DNA from: JAJTFA01 sp044351265
GTDB lineage: Bacteria > Bacteroidota > Bacteroidia > UKL13-3
Direction of reading: 5' to 3'
DNA: 9,244 nt
NCBI GenBank assembly: GCA_044351265.1
Contig: JBILGC010000068.1
Span: 1-9,244, forward strand
This document shows positions 6,628 to 9,244 of this stretch, piece after piece (position 1 is the first letter of the stretch; each line of letters begins with the position of its first letter). The position numbers and the translations under genes were made by a program. The notes under the pieces are model-generated. The model worked only from the letters and a program-made list of their open reading frames with translations, ran no database searches and had not been told where the DNA came from.

Positions 6628-7980
6628 TTGTTAACGCTGCCCCCAATATTTATATCAAAAATTCAGGCTCAACTGAAAGAAGAGTCTGAATTTTTTTTTG
6701 AGGCATTATTATCATCCCCGCCAGTTAGTATTCGCTTAAATCCATTTAAGCCAGTCAATTTCTTTGATCAAACGGATGTAGTTCCTTGGTGCAACCAGGC
6801 ATTCTATCTTAAGCAACGCCCTTCATTTATTACTGATCCGCTGTTTCATGCAGGTGCTTATTATGTGCAGGAAAGTTCGTCTATGTTTTTGCATCATGTG
6901 TTTAAGCAAATTCGAAATAGATTGAATGGTAATGTCTCTGTGCTTGATGTTTGCGCAGCACCTGGTGGTAAAAGCACATTGATTTCCTCTTTACTCAGAG
7001 AGGATGATGTTTTGCTCAGTAATGAGATTATCCGAACACGTGTGCTTACACTTATGGATAATTTAAACAAATGGGGTAGGGCCAATACAATTGTTTCTAA
7101 TAATGATCCTGCTGATTTGGGTAAGCTAACACAAGTGTTTGATGTGATTCTTGTAGACGCTCCATGCTCTGGCGAAGGTATGTTTAGAAAAGATAAACAC
7201 GCCATTAATGAGTGGAGTGAGGCCAATATTGAGCTTTGTGCATCTAGGCAAAAAAGAATCTTACAGGACGTGCTACCTGCCTTAAAACCCGGAGGAATGC
7301 TTATTTATGCTACCTGCACCTTTAATCATCAGGAAAATGAAGACAATCTGAAATGGCTCATTGATAAACACGGATTTGAACCGGTGGAGATAGCTATTCC
7401 CGATGCATGGCCTATTGAGAAAACAGCCTATCATGGTTTTAGATTTTGGCCGCATAAGGTTAAAGGAGAAGGTCTGTTTATGGTTTGTTTACGAAAACCT
7501 ACTGAAAGCATTTCTGCAACGGCAATCAGAACAAAATCTTTAATGGTAAATGCCAAGCAAAAGGCATTACTGGCACCCTATATAAATGAATCTGATTCAT
7601 TTCAAATTGCTGTCCTAAACAATCATTTCATTGCGTTACCCTCTCAGTTAACCGGACTTTATGATAAACTAAATGGACTTCTTAGATTGGTTAAAGCTGG
7701 AATTTGTTTGGGTGAATTAAAACAGGATCAACTCATTCCAGCACATGAATTGGCTTTGTCATTGAATCTGTCTTCAGATATTCCAAGAGCAGAGCTTACT
7801 TTAGAGCAAGCGCAATCGTACCTTAAAAAAGGCAGTCTTCCTATGAATATCTTTAACGAAAAAGGCTGGCAAACCGTAACTTACAAAGGGCTTTCGCTGG
7901 GCTGGATAAAGGTGCTGCCAAACAGGGTGAATAACTACCTTCCTTCGGCTTTGCGTATTTTGAAAGAAATTGAAGATTAA
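6628..7980 (+). CDS. rsmF: RsmF/NOL1/NOP2/Sun-family RNA cytosine-C5 methyltransferase
   Basis: This enzyme uses S-adenosylmethionine to make 5-methylcytosine in RNA, most likely 16S rRNA as in E. coli RsmF; the target here is inferred. The protein has 450 residues. An N-terminal segment carries the family's PPVSIRLNP block at 31-39. The Rossmann domain has the SAM motif VLDVCAAPGGKS at 105-116, DAPCSGEG at 177-184 (Cys 180) and the ATCTF block with catalytic Cys 230. The remaining C-terminal 160 or so residues fit the extra RNA-binding region of RsmF-type enzymes. The start is unusual: TTG at 6628, with AAGG at 6621-6624 just before it. The frame is open upstream only to a TGA at 6589-6591 with no ATG or GTG, and the first internal ATG is at residue 86, beyond conserved sequence. 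Nine Ts at 6691-6699 encode Phe 22-24. The symbol is by family; a specific orthologue is not proven. Confidence 0.92.
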   Translation: MLTLPPIFISKIQAQLKEESEFFFEALLSSPPVSIRLNPFKPVNFFDQTDVVPWCNQAFYLKQRPSFITDPLFHAGAYYVQESSSMFLHHVFKQIRNRLNGNVSVLDVCAAPGGKSTLISSLLREDDVLLSNEIIRTRVLTLMDNLNKWGRANTIVSNNDPADLGKLTQVFDVILVDAPCSGEGMFRKDKHAINEWSEANIELCASRQKRILQDVLPALKPGGMLIYATCTFNHQENEDNLKWLIDKHGFEPVEIAIPDAWPIEKTAYHGFRFWPHKVKGEGLFMVCLRKPTESISATAIRTKSLMVNAKQKALLAPYINESDSFQIAVLNNHFIALPSQLTGLYDKLNGLLRLVKAGICLGELKQDQLIPAHELALSLNLSSDIPRAELTLEQAQSYLKKGSLPMNIFNEKGWQTVTYKGLSLGWIKVLPNRVNNYLPSALRILKEIED

Positions 7981-8004
7981 ATCTGTCTCTATCGTTTCAG
8001 ATTT
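7979..8004 (+). terminator. Weak hairpin between convergent methyltransferase and fabI genes
   Basis: AAATCTG (7979-7985) and CAGATTT (7998-8004) form a perfect 7-bp, AT-rich stem with a 12-nt loop. On the plus strand the stem runs straight into further Ts (8005-8006). It starts in the methyltransferase stop codon and lies in the 33-bp gap between the two converging genes, where a terminator would be expected. Because the stem is weak, it is only a candidate; on the minus strand the T run is shorter still. Confidence 0.35.
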
Positions 8005-8013
8005 TTATTCTTC

Positions 8014-8838
8014 TTACTCTGCTTTTTTATCGAGCAATTTAAATACATCATAGCTAAATCCGGTAAAGCTAAATCCGCCATCATGAAATAGATTTTGCAT
8101 GGTTACCTTACGTGTATAATCACTAAATAGCGATATGCAATAATCAGCGCATTCATCAGCACTTGCATTGCCCAGAGGAGATAGTGCTTCGGCATAATCA
8201 TAGAAATCGCCAAAGCCTTTTACACCGCTTCCGGCAGTAGTCATGGTAGGGCTTTGTGAAATGGTATTTACACGTACCTTCTTTTCTTTTCCAAAACGGT
8301 AACCAAAACTGCGTGCGTAGCTTTCTAGTAATGACTTGGCATCACCCATTTCATGATAATCAGGAAAAACACGCTGTGCACCTATATAAGTTAGAGCTAC
8401 TATTGATCCCCATTCTTTCATTGCATCTTTTTTCCAAAGGTTTTGCATAAGCCTATGAAAACTGATGGAAGAAATATCTAACGTATCATGCATAAACTTA
8501 TAATCGAGGTTTGTATAATCCTTACCTTTTCTTATGTTTAAACTCATGCCAACAGAATGCAGCACAAAATCAATTTTACCGCCCAATATCTCGAGAGACT
8601 GGTTTATTAGGTTTTCCATGTCCTCATCTTTACTTACATCACAAGGGACTATTTTTGCATCGCCACAGGCTGCAGCCAGGTTATTTATTTCGCCCATACG
8701 CATGGCAATGGGGGCATTGGTTAATACAAAGCGGGCTCCTTCGGCATGGGCTTTTAATGCCACCTGCCAGGCAATAGATTTATCATTGAGCGCACCGAAA
8801 ATAATTCCTGTTTTGCCTTTTAAAATTCCGTTAGCCAT
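8014..8838 (-). CDS. fabI: Enoyl-[acyl-carrier-protein] reductase (NADH), FabI type
   Basis: This cytosolic short-chain dehydrogenase-like enzyme performs the last reduction of each fatty-acid elongation cycle (enoyl-ACP to acyl-ACP, type II synthesis). The 274-residue protein is close to the normal FabI length. The N-terminal nucleotide-binding segment GIIFGALNDKSIAW (11-24) has the FabI-type wide spacing. SVGMS at 95-99 follows the central strand. The catalytic pair is Tyr 161 and Lys 168 (Y-x6-K), with Tyr 151 in LTYIGA, and NTISQSPTMTTAG (191-203) is the substrate-loop region. The C-terminal RKVTMQNLFHDGG matches Bacteroidota FabI. It starts at ATG 8838. Its promoter must lie within the 67-bp gap shared with the divergent peptidase gene; CAAGTTTA at 8872-8879 (minus-strand TAAACTTG) is a seven-of-eight match to TAnnTTTG. 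No missing residues. Confidence 0.96.
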   Translation of the reverse strand: MANGILKGKTGIIFGALNDKSIAWQVALKAHAEGARFVLTNAPIAMRMGEINNLAAACGDAKIVPCDVSKDEDMENLINQSLEILGGKIDFVLHSVGMSLNIRKGKDYTNLDYKFMHDTLDISSISFHRLMQNLWKKDAMKEWGSIVALTYIGAQRVFPDYHEMGDAKSLLESYARSFGYRFGKEKKVRVNTISQSPTMTTAGSGVKGFGDFYDYAEALSPLGNASADECADYCISLFSDYTRKVTMQNLFHDGGFSFTGFSYDVFKLLDKKAE

Positions 8839-8892
8839 ATTCTTTAAATATTATTAGGGTTTTTGTCGATGCAAGTTTATACTTTTTCCTAT

Positions 8893-8900
8893 TACATTTG
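8893..8900 (+). promoter_or_regulatory. Possible -7 box for the M1 peptidase gene
   Basis: TACATTTG matches TAnnTTTG exactly and ends only 5 bp before the peptidase ATG. If used, transcription would begin at or within a base or two of the start codon, giving a nearly leaderless mRNA. No -33 TTTG is present at the normal distance; the nearest TTTTG (8861-8865) is too far upstream. The box may be a chance match. Confidence 0.3.
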
Positions 8901-8905
8901 GCAAA

Positions 8906-9244
8906 ATGAATGCGAAACCGCTTTTATTCTTGATGCTTGCTTTTTTTAATGGTGGCTTTCAGGCTTATGGGCAACAAAAAACTTTTACCCGCTATGATTA
9001 TTTGCATGGCAAACTCAGCCCCATGCGCACCTGTATTGATGTAAAGCAATATGAAATAACACTAAAAGTAGAGCCCGATAAAAGATATATATCAGGCCAT
9101 AACGATATCACTTTTTATTCTAAAAATGATTTCAGAAAACTTCAAATAGATCTGCATTGGAAACTACTCATTGACAGTATTGTTTACGGAAATATTCATC
9201 TGCCATATACTCGAGACAGCAGCTTTACTTTTATCGATTTTGGT
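8906..9244 (+). CDS. Secreted M1-family aminopeptidase, N-terminal fragment (3' end outside window)
   Basis: The first 113 codons run off the right edge without a stop. Residues 1 to about 22 form a signal peptide (Lys at 4, a Leu/Phe/Met core, cleavage likely near the AYG segment). After it comes RYDYLHGKLSPMRTCIDVKQYE, then EITLKVEPDKRYISGHNDITF. This is the start of the beta-rich N-terminal domain of M1 peptidases (tricorn/LTA4 hydrolase-like), in which the substrate mimics a folded strand. The later DLHWKLLIDSIVYG fits the strand that follows. The zinc site (HExxH...E) would lie downstream and is not visible, so catalytic competence cannot be judged. M1 enzymes remove N-terminal residues from peptides; this one would act in the periplasm or outside the cell. 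It is divergent from fabI with 67 bp between the two starts. Confidence 0.82.
   Translation, partial: MNAKPLLFLMLAFFNGGFQAYGQQKTFTRYDYLHGKLSPMRTCIDVKQYEITLKVEPDKRYISGHNDITFYSKNDFRKLQIDLHWKLLIDSIVYGNIHLPYTRDSSFTFIDFG

Noticed and set aside
8511..8857. Plus-strand open frames opposite the 5' part of fabI
   Set aside because: FabI motifs are intact on the minus strand, and these frames have no recognisable features.

Overview
This is an AT-rich bacterial window whose genes point to a member of the Bacteroidota, with no species-level signal. The clues are a TlpA-like thioredoxin protein with the DUF4369/DUF5106 layout, a FabI of the Bacteroidota type, a secreted M1-type peptidase start, weak Shine-Dalgarno sequences, and promoter-like TAnnTTTG boxes. 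It looks like ordinary chromosomal housekeeping sequence. I see no insertion sequence, phage gene, CRISPR array, tRNA or rRNA, and no stretch over 300 bases without a gene.

Layout from left to right. Positions 2-172 (+) hold the C-terminal end of a small cysteine-rich protein cut by the window edge. It converges on trpS (182-1189, -). Upstream of trpS on the same strand is a pyrimidine pair, pyrR-pyrB, with pyrB (1306-2235) 8 bp after pyrR (2244-2786). The pyrR leader carries a perfect 9-bp hairpin. A terminator-like hairpin with a T run (2871-2910) separates this pair from a second minus-strand cluster. In order of transcription, that cluster encodes a periplasmic TlpA-like thioredoxin (4673-6097), an ABC-2/NatB-type permease (3342-4652) and an EVE-domain protein (2913-3326). 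A good TAnnTTTG promoter candidate (6132-6161) precedes the thioredoxin gene.

The 141-bp region 6098-6238 is a divergent promoter region. To its right, on the plus strand, are a small helical protein of unknown function (6239-6622) and, 5 bp later, an RsmF/NOL1-type RNA cytosine-C5 methyltransferase (6628-7980) that appears to start at TTG. The methyltransferase converges on fabI (8014-8838, -), with a weak hairpin between them. A short divergent gap follows, and then the first 113 codons of a secreted M1-family aminopeptidase (8906 to the edge, +).

Functionally the window mixes tRNA charging (TrpS), pyrimidine synthesis and its possible control (PyrB, PyrR), envelope thiol chemistry and transport (TlpA-like protein, permease), RNA modification (RsmF-like) and fatty acid synthesis (FabI). 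I found no convincing new multi-gene system. The least explained parts are the pyrR leader hairpin, the helical protein beside the methyltransferase, the permease with no ATPase gene beside it, and the cysteine-rich fragment at the left edge.
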